This document shows, piece by piece, positions 48,963 through 59,760 of a stretch of 64,000 nt of DNA (the stretch's first letter is position 1; each line of letters begins with the position of its first letter). The position numbers and the translations under genes are program-made. The DNA is from Nephrocerus scutellatus. Its lineage: Eukaryota; Arthropoda; Insecta; Diptera; Pipunculidae. The notes under the pieces are model-generated. The model was not told the DNA's origin. It made no database searches and saw nothing but the letters and a program-made list of their open reading frames with translations. The stretch lies in assembly GCA_947095585.1 (NCBI GenBank), contig OX352762.1:27752669-27816668 (forward strand), written 5' to 3'.

Positions 48963-49846
48963 GACAAAAATAGATATTTTAGTAGCAATCAATTTGGGTT
49001 TAGATCGGGTATGTCAGATATACGACAGTACCAATGTCAATAAATCTACCATGGCTATTTTTGTAGATATGACAAAAGCATTTGATATGGTGGACCATGA
49101 AATATTGCTAAACAAATTATGTAACGCTGGTTTTAGAGGAAGAATATATATTTGGTTGCAATCGTATTTAAAATACAGAGAACAAAGAGTTAATATAAAT
49201 GGAACATTAAGCAGCCCGCGTTTTTTAAAAAATGGTGTACCTCAGCGTTCCGTACTCGGTCCACGTTTTTTTTTCCTAATATACATTAATTCTCTGTTCA
49301 ATCTCAAATTGAAGGGTTTACCTACAGCTTTTGCCGATGATATAGCTATCACTTACCAATTCCAGACTACTTTTGAATGTATTGCCAACATCGAGGAAGA
49401 TCTTGAAACATTAAGGTTGTGGTTTCCTGCTCATAAGTTGATCATTAGCGAGAAAACAAAACTAATGTCCATTTAAAATATCTAGTAATAGGTTATATGA
49501 CTTTAACCTTTATTTTCATGCGCACAACTGTAAACAGTTTAGCTTACCAATTCATAAATGTGGTAAATGTAATTTTACAAGCAACACTCAATGCTCGTCT
49601 AGTTGCTTTAAAATTGAGTCAGTGCGTCAATTTAAGTATCTTGGTGTAGTAATTGATTATAACTTAAACTGGAAAGACCATATCCGCTCGATTAAATCGC
49701 ATTTATTGTTGGTGACTCGTAAAATGTACCTTTTGCTCTAAAAAAGTCCTGACCTTGATCTATTACGGCCTTGCATACTAAAAGTTGCAATACGGTATAA
49801 CAAGCTGGGGTAGTACATATGCTAATGCTTTTGTACTCCTATTGAT
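48963..49846 (+). repeat. Tandem duplication unit 1 within element G
   Basis: 884 bp, almost identical to 49848-50742. It lacks 11 bp (ATAAAGCCCTT-type, near 49728) that unit 2 retains, and this deletion breaks the reading frame after TRKMYL. Confidence 0.93.
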
Positions 49847-49847
49847 T

Positions 49848-50742
49848 GACAAAAATAGATATTTTAGTAGCAATCAATTTGGGTTTAGATCGGGTATGTC
49901 AGATATACGACAGTACCAATGTCAATAAATCTACCATGGCTATTTTTGTAGATATGACAAAAGCATTTTATATGGTGGACCATGAAATATTGCTAAACAA
50001 ATTATGTAACGCTGGTTTTAGAGGAAGAATATATATTTGGTTGCAATCGTATTTAAAATACAGAGAACAAAGAGTTAATATAAATGGAACATTAAGCAGC
50101 CCGCGTTTTTTAAAAAATGGTGTACCTCAGCGTTCCGTACTCGGTCCACGTTTTTTTTTCCTAATATACATTAATTCTCTGTTCAATCTCAAATTGAAGG
50201 GTTTACCTACAGCTTTTGCCGATGATATAGCTATCACTTACCAATTCCAGACTACTTTTGAATGTATTGCCAACATCGAGGAAGATCTTGAAACATTAAG
50301 GTTGTGGTTTCCTGCTCATAAGTTGATCATTAGCGAGAAAACAAAACTAATGTCCATTTAAAATATCTAGTAATAGGTTATATGACTTTAACCTTTATTT
50401 TCATGCGCACAACTGTAAACAGTTTAGCTTACCAATTCATAAATGTGGTAAATGTAATTTTACAAGCAACACTCAATGCTCGTCTAGTTGCTTTAAAATT
50501 GAGTCAGTGCGTCAATTTAAGTATCTTGGTGTAGTAATTGATTATAACTTAAACTGGAAAGACCATATCCGCTCGATTAAATCGCATTTATTGTTGGTGA
50601 CTCGTAAAATGTACCTTATAAAGCCCTTTTGCTCTAAAAAAGTCCTGCCCTTGATCTATTACGGCCTTGCATACTAAAAGTTGCAATACGGTATAACAAG
50701 CTGGGGTAGTACATATGCTAATGCTTTTGTACTCCTATTGAT
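49848..50742 (+). repeat. Tandem duplication unit 2 within element G
   Basis: 895 bp. The visible differences from unit 1 are one G-to-T change (KAFDMVD to KAFYMVD, near 49970), one A-to-C change near 50648 and the 11 bp segment. The shared small deletion after FGFRSGMS shows the element was already defective before duplication. Confidence 0.93.
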
Positions 50743-51554
50743 GGCACAGAAACATTTGATAAGAATTATAAGCAATAAAAAACGCTTCGCTGAAAGTTGG
50801 CCATTATACAAGTAATTGCGAATTTTACCAATGAGACATCTGTTCGTATTTAAAGTATTGAGAGAATTTTTTAGGAGGAACTCGCAAATCTACAATCTGC
50901 GTGTTAACAAAATGGACCTTGTCAATGTACCAATCGCACATAAAACTCATTTTTCGCTTTTTTTTTACTATTACGGCTACAAATTTTTTTAATAAACTAC
51001 CACAATTTATTAGAAGAACAGTTCGTTTTTTTTTCATTTATTAATAAAGTTAAGGACTGGCTATTCACAATTAACTATGAGTGCATTGAATATTTTCTAA
51101 GAACCATATAATAATTCCAGTATCTATTTTAGATTGATATTTTTATTTATATTGTATTTTATTGAATAAATTGATTAGTTTATTTTAATTTACTAAATGG
51201 ATAAATAACTTGCTAAAATACCTAGAAATTTTTTTTTCTTCTTGCACATTCTATTGTAAGAACTTATTTAGTACATACTGATTGTCACCCCACATCAGAT
51301 CTTTTTTTGAAAAATCAATCTGTTGAAGTGTCGTTCAACACTAACTGTTCATGTTAAAGAATGAACGCTATTTATTTAATTTCATTTATTTATTTTATTG
51401 TATATTAATATTATAATATATTTTTTTCAACTTATTAATATATTATTTAATTATCCAACATAAGTATGTAATTGCTTGTAGTACTAAAAGAATGTATGTT
51501 CTTATTATTAAATTAAAAAAAAAATACTGGGTTTCTGGAAAGAAAATTTTCATT

Positions 51555-52420
51555 AGTATGTTCTTTCGCACTTTTTTTTTAATAATGTAGTCAAATCGAC
51601 TCAGAAAGAAGGCGTAGTTTAGTAGCCTCTGTGTTGTAAGTAATGAAAGATTCTTTTCAGAATTGAATATTGAAACTAGAGGCTTATTATCCTTCCACAG
51701 CAGTAATCAATAAAATAAATAAGTTCCTCGAATGAATGCTGACAATCTGAAGTCCAAATAAATTGTTGATCCTTCCTTAGCAATTGGTAAAGCGTAAGTA
51801 ATTTTGTTGATCAGTCCGGTATAAATTTGTGGTAGTAATTTACCAATTACCAATATAATATAAGTAAATATAATGGCATAATGGTATAAAATGGCGAAAA
51901 ATTTCTTTGGTGTTTTACGCAGTCCATCCTTGCTGATCATATGCCAGGTATACGACGTTTTTTTTTTTTAAACAGCTTGACTTATTCAAATGTTGATTGA
52001 ATTCCATTTAGCTTACTCAATATGAAATTGCATCTACGAAATGTCTCACCAATGGCTCTGCCCATTACAATGATGTCATCGAAAAAACAGGCAGTGCCCT
52101 GCAGATTATGTCTCTCTCATTTCTCATATATTTGGTGCAGTATTGACGCCAAACATGAGCTTGTTTAATTTGTTGAGACCCTTGGTTCTGCTTGCCATCT
52201 AGAACCGTACCTTACCCATGCTAAGATGTAAATAAGCTTTAAATATTTCAAAAGTACAGTAATTGAGTTTTTGGTACAAATTATTAATCCTCGGGATGGG
52301 GTATTTTTTGTTGATTATAAGTTTATCAAATGTGACTTAGTAGTCGGCAAACAAACGTATCGTTTTGTCAGATAAATCAATTGAATATTTCTCTTGCATG
52401 GTAGCTAGAAATAAATCTAA
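51555..52420 (-). pseudogene. Ty3/gypsy RT and RNase H region of pol, minus strand
   Basis: Reading down the minus strand from 52420: a KTIRLFADY-VTFDKLIINK block, KYPIPRINNL, NKLNKLMFGVNTAPNI (about 52130-52180) and the catalytic FFDDIIVMGRAIGETF (about 52040-52095). HMISKDGLRKTPKKF follows (about 51895-51945), then KPLVSIFNSEKNLSLLTTQR (about 51620-51680), the RNase H region. Stops and frameshifts are frequent. It continues the integrase remnant at 46880-47790 across the inserted element G. Confidence 0.83.
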
Positions 52421-52662
52421 TAGGGATATCTAATTGACTTATCGACGAGTTTGGTAAGAATAATAATATTTGAAAATAGTTCTGCGGTTTCACCTGTTCG
52501 GTCTCTTCCATTCGAAAAGGTCAACCAAGTATCATTGTGGACATCGACATCGACCAAGACTACCAATTCCGATGTTGGTGAATACTGGTAAATCTTGTCT
52601 ATCATCTCCTATAAATAGTCAAATTCATAACTAGTGTCATCAGCTGAAAAATTAGGAATACG
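52417..52662 (-). pseudogene. Non-LTR endonuclease fragment, minus strand
   Basis: The frame reads FDYL-EMIDKIYQYSPTSEL, then VVLVDVDVHNDTWLTFSNGR and a TKLVDKSIRYP block. This corresponds to the central endonuclease motif (normally GDFNVHxxxWL) and the LTQLVDxPTRxP motif of CR1/jockey-group elements. The expected GDFN is changed to VDVD. It lies next to the Jk-A 3' tail but is not contiguous with it in gene order, so it is a separate insertion or a rearrangement. Confidence 0.7.
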
Positions 52663-52905
52663 ATATTTTTTTTTATAATTCGCGCACGCTTCAAAAGGTT
52701 TGCACCCTTATAATGCTCGGCTATATGCTTGGCACAGCGTGGGCGTTAAGGAAGAGGAGGAGAATAGAGAAGATGTCTATGAGCTTGTGTTTTGAATGCC
52801 TGTGGATCATAGTGATGTGGGAAGACAGAGCTTGGCAGAGCATTCCACATACGTGTTGTACGGCTGAAGAACGAATCCCTGAATTTAATATAGGAATGGA
52901 ATGGT
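52663..52905 (-). pseudogene. Jk-A copy 6: 3' end with poly(A), minus strand
   Basis: The reverse complement matches 58195-58433: AGGGATTCGTTCTTCAGCCG, then TACAACACGTATGTGGAATG, then the AAGAGGAGAT-like C-terminal coding end and GTGCAAACC...GCGTGCGCGAATTA. An A-rich tail lies at about 52663-52674. It is strongly 5'-truncated. Confidence 0.82.
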
Positions 52906-52964
52906 TTAGAATTTTAATTTCAATCCATAATGCTTTGAAAAGGGGATTACTGTTCTGAACATTC

Positions 52965-53910
52965 AACATCTATACGGGCTCCGACAAGAGGATGGACTGG
53001 CATGCGTTATTTTTTACCTAGCATTCGAGAAAGTGATCCGAGATTTCGATGCAACGGCGAGAGGAACAATTCTCTATAAATCCATTCAGATACTGGCTTA
53101 CGCAAACAATGTTGATATCGTAGGTAGAAACGCATGAGCTGTACAGGAAGCATTCATCCAGATCAAACTGATGGCACATAAATGGGGCTGGGCATAAATG
53201 AGAGTAAAACGAAATACATGGTTGCCACGTCTGCGAGCAGAATACCCAACATTGGTCCCTCAATCAAAATAGTGGAGCACGAATTTGAAATAGTGCAATG
53301 TTTTAACTATCTCTGGTCAATACTGTAGTAGCCGATAACAGCATGGAACCAGATATACGTGCACGGTTGCTTAAAGCCTACTTTAGTCTGCCTCTAGTCC
53401 AATTTAATTAAATCCAGGAATTTAACCATAAAATCCAAGCTGCTGGTGTATAAGGCAATGTTCATACCAGTACTCACATATGGATCTGAGACTTGGGTGC
53501 TTAGTAAAAAGGTATTCTGACCTCTTAGCCGCGTTCGAGAGAAAATACTTACGGAGAATTGCTGGCCCCGTATGTGAGAAAGGACGATTACGGGGATAAT
53601 TATGAGATCTACGAGCGTTATCACGATGTCGACATCGTAAAGAGAATTAAGCTCGGTAGGCTCCTGTGGGCAGGGCATCTAGCTCGCATGAGAGAGGAGG
53701 ATCCTGTTTAAAAAGTCCTTTGAGGTAGGATTTATTGGACATGAGAGCGAACCCGGCTAAGCCTACGCTGGAAGAATGGTGGAGAACAGGACGCCCAAAG
53801 GTTAGCGATGCCAAACTTAATGAGATCGGCTCAAACTTGGGACTGGTGGAGAAAGTTTTGGCGGCTGTATAGTACCGGAAACCGGTTATAGAGCCAACAA
53901 TGATGATGAA
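52965..53910 (+). pseudogene. RTE-like retrotransposon (family B), 3' half
   Basis: RT blocks are LRQEDGLACVIFYLAFEKVI (about 52978-53040), then ILAYANNVDIVGRNA (about 53090-53135), where YANN replaces the catalytic YADD. A KMG/KTKYM-like segment follows, then VYKAMFIPVLTYGSETWVLS (about 53445-53505), RKYLRRIAGPVCEKGRLRG and GQGI-LAREREDPV. The 3' end has a TGATGATGA tail at about 53897-53910. Frameshifts are present and the altered active site confirms inactivity. It is the best match for the remnants at 9895 and 16255. Confidence 0.85.
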
Positions 53911-55149
53911 TGGGGCGCTGTTCATGAAAAAACATCCCACCCGATATACGTTGCTCCATTCTTGCTTTATTAGTTTATGAATTATTTGGGAAATTTAAGA
54001 CCTCAGTAATTTATTATTTTATAGTTTTAGCATTTTTCGCTAAATCCATTATGGATTTATATTATATCCACTTGCAAAGAATTGAATTAAATTCTTTGAC
54101 TTGTCTTGGCGTGTCTCGAGTACGATTATATGACAGCCGAATAAATTTATAGGTGGACCTCTTCGCTTGTTTTTCATTTTTGCTTCGCTGTTAGGCTTTG
54201 TTAAATTTTTCAACTTTAACTTTTGAATGAACACAACGGACTTTAACTCCACTGTCCCAAGGGGGAAATGTGTTAACGACGCCTGTCGGACAATGTCATC
54301 GCCTTCGAAAGTCATTTGATTTTCAGTCCTGACTAGTTTGCACAAATCGCAAAGGGAACGAAAAGAATTCTTCCCGTCAGTTGAATTGAAAGCCTCAAAA
54401 TGTGACAAAATTTATTTTTTTGTCGTTTCGTTGTTTTCTTTGTTTGTTTGTTGATGCGATTCAAGAGAGTGTGCAAGTATGCATAAATTTTTATAGAAAA
54501 ATAACACATTAATCTTTTATGAGGAGCACAGTAAGCCAAGTTTGATATTGGAAATTAGATTTTCTTAAAATTCTCGGGAATATATTGTACATGTACATAT
54601 GTATAAATGTGACAACAAAAATTATTACTGCCAGTGAAGTTGGACGAGTGTGTTGTTGTTGTGACATTGCGTTTGGTTTTGATGATCTCTCCTTTAATTC
54701 CAAGTTTTTATTTATAATTTTCACATGCTTCACATTAAACATGTCTAGGAATAGAGTGTGCTTGAAATATTGGGATAGAAGAAGAAAATAATGTCGTGAT
54801 GGGTAAAATTAAAAGTTCATGAGCACTCAAAAACCAGAAAACCCACAATTTTTGGCTTTAAATTAAACTACGTTGTACATCAAATCAAAATTAAAGGTGG
54901 ATACAGCAGCAATACGGCAGCTTTGAGATTTATGGATTTTTCATTAGGAGCACCCCATATTGTTCTTTAAATCAAATAGCTTGTGTTTGCACGCAGAGAA
55001 AATATTTGTTTGCAGCATAATTACAGCAAACAAAGTGTTTTTTCTGAAGACAATAATATTTTTAGCTAGGCGTGCTTGGTTTATGCGGGCTGTCACGTTT
55101 GATTCGAAACCGCCGTTCTTAGTAATTTGGCTCCCAAATTAGCTAAATT
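53911..55149. other. Intergenic, no supported gene
   Basis: AT-rich. The 119-codon minus-strand frame at 54049-54408 is unrecognised, as are overlapping frames at 54333-54791. Confidence 0.4.
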
Positions 55150-56034
55150 TCTCAATGTCTTAAATGACTATCGTTGCATCGTTGGTGATTATGGATAATT
55201 CGCGGTTATCGGGTGTTCTGATTCGCAGCAACTTCGACTTTGAGTAGTTAAGCCTTAGACCAACCTGATGAGCGTTATAAATTAACCTCTTAAGCTTACA
55301 CTTCATATCGTCCAATCTGTGAGTCATTATACTGATGTCGTCAGCGTAGTCGAGATCGTTAAGCATTTCGTTCAAGCGCCATTGAATACCGTTTGATGCA
55401 TCAATGTTGGTTTGTGCTATAACGTGATCCAGAGTAACCAAAAAAAAAGTATAGGTGAGAGGACACATCCTTGCCTGACTTCTTTGCAGTTGGTGAAATT
55501 GACGCTGTACTTGCCCTTATCGGACGCTGCAAGCGGCATCTCTGTATAACTCACGTATAAGGTTTACGATTGTATCCGGTATTCCGAGACTTACCAATGC
55601 TGTTTATATAGCTTTCCTGGATATTTTATCGAAGGCTCGTTCGAAATCGACAAAGAGGATGTACAAAAGTCCCATTCAGCTGACTGCTCGATGATAATTC
55701 GCAGGGTGTTGATGGGTTCTACGCATGATCTATTCTTCCTAAAACCCGCTAGCTCTCATCTCAAAAGTGAGTCAACAGATGGTGAAATACGAATAAGAAT
55801 CATAAATGCTAAAATTTTTATATTGCATTTAACAGCGTTATGGCTCTCCAATTTTTGCACTAGCTGAGATCACCCTTCTTGGATATCGTAATGATGACTT
55901 CCTCTTTCCACGAGCTAGAGACTCTGCACGTTGTCCACATGTCACGAAAAATCGGCTCAAGCACGGAACAATAACAGGTGTGCTGAACTTGAAAAGCTTG
56001 GGGCCAGGTTATCAGGACCCGTAGCTTTATTATT
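55150..56034 (-). pseudogene. RTE-like element D, RT half (minus strand)
   Basis: Reading down the minus strand: KNNKATGPDNLAP at the upper edge (about 55998-56034), W-EEVIITISKKGDLS-CKNW (about 55850-55920), a GFRKNRSC-like block near 55730, then QWRLNEMLNDLDYADDISIM (about 55325-55385). The intact DYADD is followed by HQVGLRLNYSKSKLLRI. Stops separate the blocks. The endonuclease half of the same element lies at 58455-59760, so the copy was split by a later insertion. Confidence 0.82.
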
Positions 56035-56035
56035 T

Positions 56036-56850
56036 TTAAATTCTCTATATTAACTTAACTTGTAGGTGGCTGGCTGGCTGGCTGACTGGCTGGCTGGCTG
56101 GCACACCAAATCTTGTGATCAATTTTTAACCTACTTCCTAAAGCCCAATTTTATTGAAATTTTGCAAACATGTGTATCTCCCATGACAACACTTTCTGTT
56201 AAAATTCGGGGCCCCTCGGGTCACGGGGTCGGGGGGGCTCCCATGGACATCACCACTTTTTGTAAATATTTGTAGTGATCGGCCACGGGGTCGGGGGGGG
56301 GGGGCACCAATACAAATTTTGTAAAAAAAGTACCCGATTTTCTTCAAGTTTTATACACATGTGTATCTCAAATAGAAAACACTTTTTGTAAAAATTTGGA
56401 AGTGATCGGGCCCCGGGGTCGGGGGGGCACCCATAAAAATTTTATAAAAAGAAGTACCCGATTTTCTTCAAATTTTATACGCATGTGAACCTCCGTTGGG
56501 CAACACTTTTTGTAAAAATTTGGAAGTGATCGGGCCCCGGGGTCTAGGGGCGCCCATACAAATTTTATAAAAAAAAAATAAAAAAATTTCTTCAAATTTT
56601 ATACACACATTTAATCCTATGGACAACGCTTTTTGTAAAAATTTTGAAATGGCCCCAATGCCGAGGGGCTTCCATGTACATTTTTAAAAATTAGCCCGAT
56701 TTTCTTTAAATTTTATAGACATGGGCACCTCCGATGGAAACACTTTTTGTAAAAATTTTGGAGTGATCAGGGCTCCCTTTGCACTTAGAGAATTTACACG
56801 AACAATTTTATTTTTATGGTTGTTTTTATTAAATTGTTTAATTGTAGACT
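56036..56850 (+). mobile_element. TIR/minisatellite element (HINE-like), copy 3
   Basis: The left end TTAAATTCTCTATATTAACT then TAACTTG starts at 56036, immediately next to element D. A GGCTGGCTGGCTGACTGGCT run at 56066-56101 and the GATCAATTTTTAACCTACTT block follow. About five units carry GGGCCCCGGGGTCGGGGGGG-type cores (56200-56670). The end is recognisable up to TAGAGAATTTACACGAACAA (about 56790) and a little beyond. The right inverted terminus is missing, and Jk-A copy 7 begins at 56868. Confidence 0.8.
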
Positions 56851-56867
56851 ATATTTCATTTTGAGAA

Positions 56868-58433
56868 ATGATTGCAATGTTCATCTTCGGCGAGTCAAAT
56901 TCGCCTACGACAAAAAAATGAGCCAAAAAATACTATAATGTCCCAAAGGTAGTAAAAATTTGTGGTCATTCGTGAAAAGAATCAAAAATACAGCCTCGTC
57001 GTCAATTCCAACGCTCATTAACAATGATACTCCTGTTGTAAACTCTAAAGACAAAGCAAATCTGTGTTCTAGCTCCAGGCTTCCAGATTGTTCATTGTTG
57101 CCGAGTACTTCCGAGTATTAAACAATCTATGGAACAGATCTTTCAGTTTCAGAAATATTCGTACTCGTACAGTTGCTAGAGTTTTAAGCTATCTCAACAT
57201 TCATAAATCCACTGGGCCAGATCGTATTTCCCCATTAGTTCTGAAGAGGTGTTCTTTCAAGCTGACATTACCATTGCGTAAGCTTTTCCATGTCTCCTAT
57301 TCTTCTGGACTTTTCCCGAGAAGTTGGAAACAGCCTTTGTCCAGCTCATACCTAAAAAAGGCGAGCGAGGAAGTCTCCTTCCTCATACCGAGCCATACCA
57401 CTTACATCCAGTCTATCCAAGGTCTTGAAATATCTTGAAACCAACGAAATTATTAGTGACCAGCAGTACGGATTTCGTGGGAAACGTTCTAATGGTGATT
57501 TGATGGTATATCTCACCGAACAGTGGAACCAGTCTTTGCATCAATTTGGAGAAAGCAAAGCTGTTGCACTAGATATTTCTAAGGCATTTGACAGAGTTTG
57601 GCATCAAGCTCTTTTGTCCAAAATTAAATGTGTCCTTATGGAGTCGATGATAAACTGCTCCACTGGATTAGAAGCTATCTTTTGGACCACTCAATTCAAG
57701 TTGTATTGGATCTCCTGTCGTCTAAGCGAATCCTAAATCCCATGCCACTATCCCTGAATGGCACTTTCAACAAGGAAACTGAAAATCTCGCAATTCTCGG
57801 TATGTGCGTTAACGACAAGCTTCGTTGGTATGACCACATACTTACCGTCGCCAAAAATCCTGCGAAATGTTTAGGTTTTTTAGCCCGGTGGAAGAAATAT
57901 TTCACTTCCTCTGATCTGGCTACTATCTTCAAGGCTTTTATTCGCCCTTATCTTTAGTGCATTTGCCGTATCTGGTCTGGTGCGCCTAAAACTACCTTGC
58001 TTCAGCTAGATAGAATATAAAACCGGGCGATAAAACTTATCGGTGACGCAAATATAGCTAATTCAATAGATTCGCTTGAACACCACAGGAACGTTTCCTG
58101 CTTGTCACTGTTCTATAGTTTCTTGCACCAGAGGTGCTCAAAAGAAATAGCCAGCTGCATACCACCTCTCCTTGAATTCAACGGCAATATTCGTGGCGCT
58201 CTTAAACGTACAGTTAAATTTAGGGATTCGTTCTTCAGCCGTACAACATGAATGTGGAATGGTCTGCCAAGCTCTATCTTCCCACATCACTATGATCCAC
58301 GGGCTTTCAAAACACAAGCTCATAGACATCTCCTCTTTTCTCCTCCTTTTCCTTAACGCCCACGCTGTGGCAAGCTATAGCCCAGCAATATAAGAGTGCG
58401 AAACTCTTTAAGCGTGCGCGAATTACAAAAAAA
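56868..58433 (+). pseudogene. Jk-A copy 7: longest 3' part, RT palm deleted
   Basis: A linker (GESNSPTT-like) leads to RT start blocks YLNIHKSTGPDRISPLVLKR (about 57190-57250) and SSGLFPRSWK. ISDQQYGFRGKRSNGDLMVY (about 57450-57510) and AVALDISKAFDRVWHQALLS follow. After YGVDDKLLHWIRSYLLDHSI the sequence jumps from VVLD to NPMPLSLNGTFN, removing the PQGSVLSP and YADD motifs. The C-terminal region VNDKLRWYDHILTVAKNPAK to the 3' UTR is complete, and A8 lies at about 58426-58433. It cannot be active. Confidence 0.87.
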
Positions 58434-58454
58434 ATGGTTCAGATACTTCTTAAA

Positions 58455-59760
58455 GGGTTGCGACCTACTGTTCTTGGGAGCGAGTTGATATTCTCCTCAA
58501 TGGTGATATCCTCATAGAACTCTTTCCAGCGTTGAAGTTGTTCTTGTTCGGTTGAGAGTACGGCTCCGATATGGTCCTTGATAGGTGGTATAAGTTTTGA
58601 ACTTTCTCCATTAAGTCTACGGATTACGCTGTATTAATTCATCGAGCAGCCATATCAAACTCCGCTGCAACCTCATTTATGAAATGCCTGCGCTTATTTC
58701 TTGCATTCTTTTTACTCGTGCTTCGGCGCGGTTATATTCCCTCTTCAGTTATTCCTTTAGCACCGATAAGCGTTCATTTGTAAGCTGAGTTTTAAGATTG
58801 TGTCTTTCTTCGATCTGATTCCACGTGTCATCTCTTATTCATGTTTTCCTGTGATTTGTACAAAGCCTAATGCAACATTTGCGGCATCTTCAATTGCAGA
58901 TTTGACGGTGTCACATGAACTTACGTTTGTATGCTCAGCGACGATGTTTGACACAAGTTGCAAATTAAACTCATTCACCTTGGCAGTATCTTGAAGTTTG
59001 CTGAGATCGTTCATACGAGCAATTCTATGTTGTTTTCGAATTGAAGCTGGCCGCAGTCTAAAGATATCGATCAGAAGAATGTGATCACTTAAGCTATGAG
59101 CACCACAACGGTCTTTGACATATATTAAAAAGGTAGCGAATCCGTTGCTGATGAAGATGTGATCAATCTGGTTACGTGTCACACTATCTGGTGTTCGAGT
59201 TGTCATTGCCAACTTTGGCGTTCATATCGTCAAGGCACCATTTTGATATCGCCAGTATGAACACAGGCTATTGTAGCCTCTAGTTGACTGTAAAAGGCCT
59301 TCTTTGTGTCATCGGCATCAGGCTCGGTGGGAGCATAGCATTGGATAATAGTGATATTGCGGAATTTATGTGGAATCGCGCAGAAATTATGAAATTATAT
59401 ATTGCCACTAAACATAAGATAATGCCCTGATTATTCATGAAAGTCGCCTTGACCCATCAATCTAACTTTGCCAAGGCTTAAAATAAGAAGTTGGTAGCGA
59501 TCCATCTCACGACAAACTTGAGACAGTCCAGACGGTTCTGACAAAGCGCGGACGGTCCACGTTCCCATCTTACCCAGTGTCGATAGCTAAATGTCGTTTG
59601 CAATATTTCCGTGTCGTATCCGAGCGCTGTTTCCGTTTCTTGAGTAATTTTGTTTTTTTTACAAATATGCTTAGGGCATAATCTCCATAGCGCTGGAGGT
59701 CCACGAAGTTTAGTTGAGATCACCAATTCTACCTTTACACACAATTATATAGCAAACGCC
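58455..59760 (-). pseudogene. RTE-like element D, endonuclease half (minus strand)
   Basis: Down the minus strand: ALCQNRLDCLKF near 59530, a DDMNAKVGNDNSNTR-type motif (about 59190-59235) and NQIDHIFISNGFATFLIYVK (about 59115-59175). RCGAHSLSDHILLIDIFRLR (about 59050-59110) carries the SDH catalytic histidine. The linker ends with DHIGAVLSTEQEQLQRWKEF, then YEDITIEENINSL (about 58485-58580). Frameshifts separate the segments. It continues after the insertion at 55150-56034. Confidence 0.82.

Larger units (their letters stand above)
48270..51523 (+). pseudogene. CR1/jockey-group non-LTR element G, with internal tandem duplication
   Basis: A linker with HLKPWMTNNLLKAVNMKN (about 48400-48450) precedes the RT. 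RT blocks are YETYKAISSLRNKSSCTSDG (about 48670-48730), CFPQRLKCAVVVPLFEKGNR, VTDYRPISLLPTFTKLFEKL (about 48880-48940) and NQFGFRSGMS. After a small deletion and frameshift come FVDMTKAFDMVDHEILLNKL, NGVPQRSVLGP and FADDIAI (about 49333-49353). The segment from GACAAAAATAG to CCTATTGAT occurs twice in tandem. The C-terminal domain reads LRVNKMDLVNVPIAHKTHFS (about 50900-50960), and an A-rich tail ends at 51523. It is inactive because of frameshifts, and it is inserted into the gypsy pol. Confidence 0.85.

Noticed and set aside
54049..54408. 119-codon minus-strand frame.
   Set aside because: No recognisable domain, and no consistent exon structure could be built around it.
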